This document shows, piece after piece, positions 4,777-5,075 of a stretch of DNA of 5,075 nucleotides. How positions within the stretch are numbered: position 1 is the first letter of the stretch; each line of letters starts with the position of its first letter. Below the pieces are notes generated by a model. The model saw only the letters and a program-made list of their open reading frames with translations, did no database searches and was not told the DNA's origin. Both the position numbers and the translations under genes were made by a program. The DNA is from JAAXQD01 sp032126435 (GTDB lineage Bacteria > Desulfobacterota > Desulfobacteria > Desulfobacterales > UBA11574), in the NCBI GenBank assembly GCA_032126435.1, contig JAQBBE010000321.1, positions 1-5,075 on the forward strand. Direction: 5' to 3'.

Positions 4777-5075
4777 TTGTGTACGCCCGCCATGGGCGTG
4801 AACTTGTGGGGTGAAAGGCCCCTATCGAAATTTGCCATTGTGAGGTCAGCATTTTTCAAATTAGCTTCATTAAGATCTGCTTTATGAAAATCTGCACGGA
4901 CCAGGCGTGCTTCAGAAAGATTGGCACCTACCACATCCGCCCAACGGAAATCAGCCCATTCAAGATTTGCGTTTTGCAAATTGGCATGGCTTAAATCAGA
5001 TCGTGAAAAATCTGCACGACGGAGATCAGCGCCACTTAAATCAAGAACCTCTTTCGGGTTCTTTATTTTCCATGC
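4755..5075 (-). CDS. pentapeptide-repeat protein, N-terminus beyond the window
   Basis: The frame is open to the right edge and shows 106 residues. It begins AWKIKNPKEVLDLSGADL, which resembles the W..x.NP....DLSGADL lead-in of many pentapeptide proteins, so probably only a few dozen N-terminal residues are missing. About fourteen A(D/N)LxX units follow, such as ADLRR ADFSR SDLSH ANLQN ANLEW ADFRW and later ADLNE ANLKN ADLTM ANF. They should fold as a right-handed four-sided beta helix. Functions of this fold vary, from gyrase protection to structural roles, and none can be assigned here. After ANFDRG the repeats stop and a tail, GLSPHKFTPMAGVHKGINAD, is encoded by a run of GC-rich hairpins, so the original C-terminus may have been replaced. 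The TTG at 4979 is internal and not the start. Confidence 0.88.
   Translation of the reverse strand, partial: AWKIKNPKEVLDLSGADLRRADFSRSDLSHANLQNANLEWADFRWADVVGANLSEARLVRADFHKADLNEANLKNADLTMANFDRGLSPHKFTPMAGVHKGINADA
4783..4799. repeat. hairpin inside the 3' end of the pentapeptide gene
   Basis: ACGCCC (4783-4788) and GGGCGT (4794-4799) form a perfect 6-base stem with a 5-base loop. It is the middle of three adjacent GC-rich hairpins and encodes part of the non-pentapeptide tail. Confidence 0.55.
4808..4822. repeat. GGGG/CCCC hairpin at the end of the pentapeptide repeats
   Basis: GGGG (4808-4811) and CCCC (4819-4822) can pair over a 7-base loop. It lies where the pentapeptide repeats stop and the unrelated tail begins (around RGLSPHKF), and it may mark the left edge of an inserted repeat unit. 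The stem is short, so alone it would be unremarkable. Confidence 0.35.

Overview
This is a roughly 5 kb piece of a bacterial chromosome of moderate to low GC. Most genes lie on the minus strand and each looks separately transcribed rather than part of one operon. The best taxonomic hint is the PAS-domain gene. Its N-terminal 'KPTYEELEQR' coil and C-terminal 'ICAYCK...CPEC' tail are a combination I associate with sulfate-reducing Desulfobacterota (former Deltaproteobacteria). That assignment is an inference from protein style, not proof. There are no rRNA or tRNA genes, no CRISPR array and no intact transposase.

Layout from left to right. A minus-strand cold-shock protein gene (48-248) has a strong ribosome binding site. 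Next is a decayed region (403-833) in which a frameshifted mazF/pemK toxin relic runs directly into the C-terminal third of a DNA methyltransferase; both are dead, and one accidental open frame spans the junction. A minus-strand DUF192 lipoprotein (871-1380) and an exported metallo-beta-lactamase-fold hydrolase (1592-2518) follow, with a short possible coding relic between them. The PAS sensor-type protein (2759-3409) has lost its normal start: the ancestral ATG with its Shine-Dalgarno is still there, but codon 3 is TAG, so any product must begin at a downstream TTG.

The plus strand carries a compact hicB-hicA toxin-antitoxin pair (3759-4164) with a good sigma70-type promoter and an inverted repeat over its -10 element. 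To its right are a minus-strand exported Met/Cys-containing small protein of unknown function (4304-4687) and a pentapeptide-repeat protein that runs off the right edge (4755-5075). The last codons of the pentapeptide gene pass through three consecutive GC-rich hairpins. The largest holds the stop codon at its tip and loosely resembles an integron attC site.

The genes do not form one pathway. Stress and signalling genes are mixed with one intact toxin-antitoxin module, the relic of a second toxin, a methyltransferase fragment and hairpin repeats. This is what an accessory region shaped by gain and decay would look like. I see no convincing new defence system; the most informative points are the toxin/methyltransferase wreckage, the amber codon in the PAS gene and the hairpin cluster.
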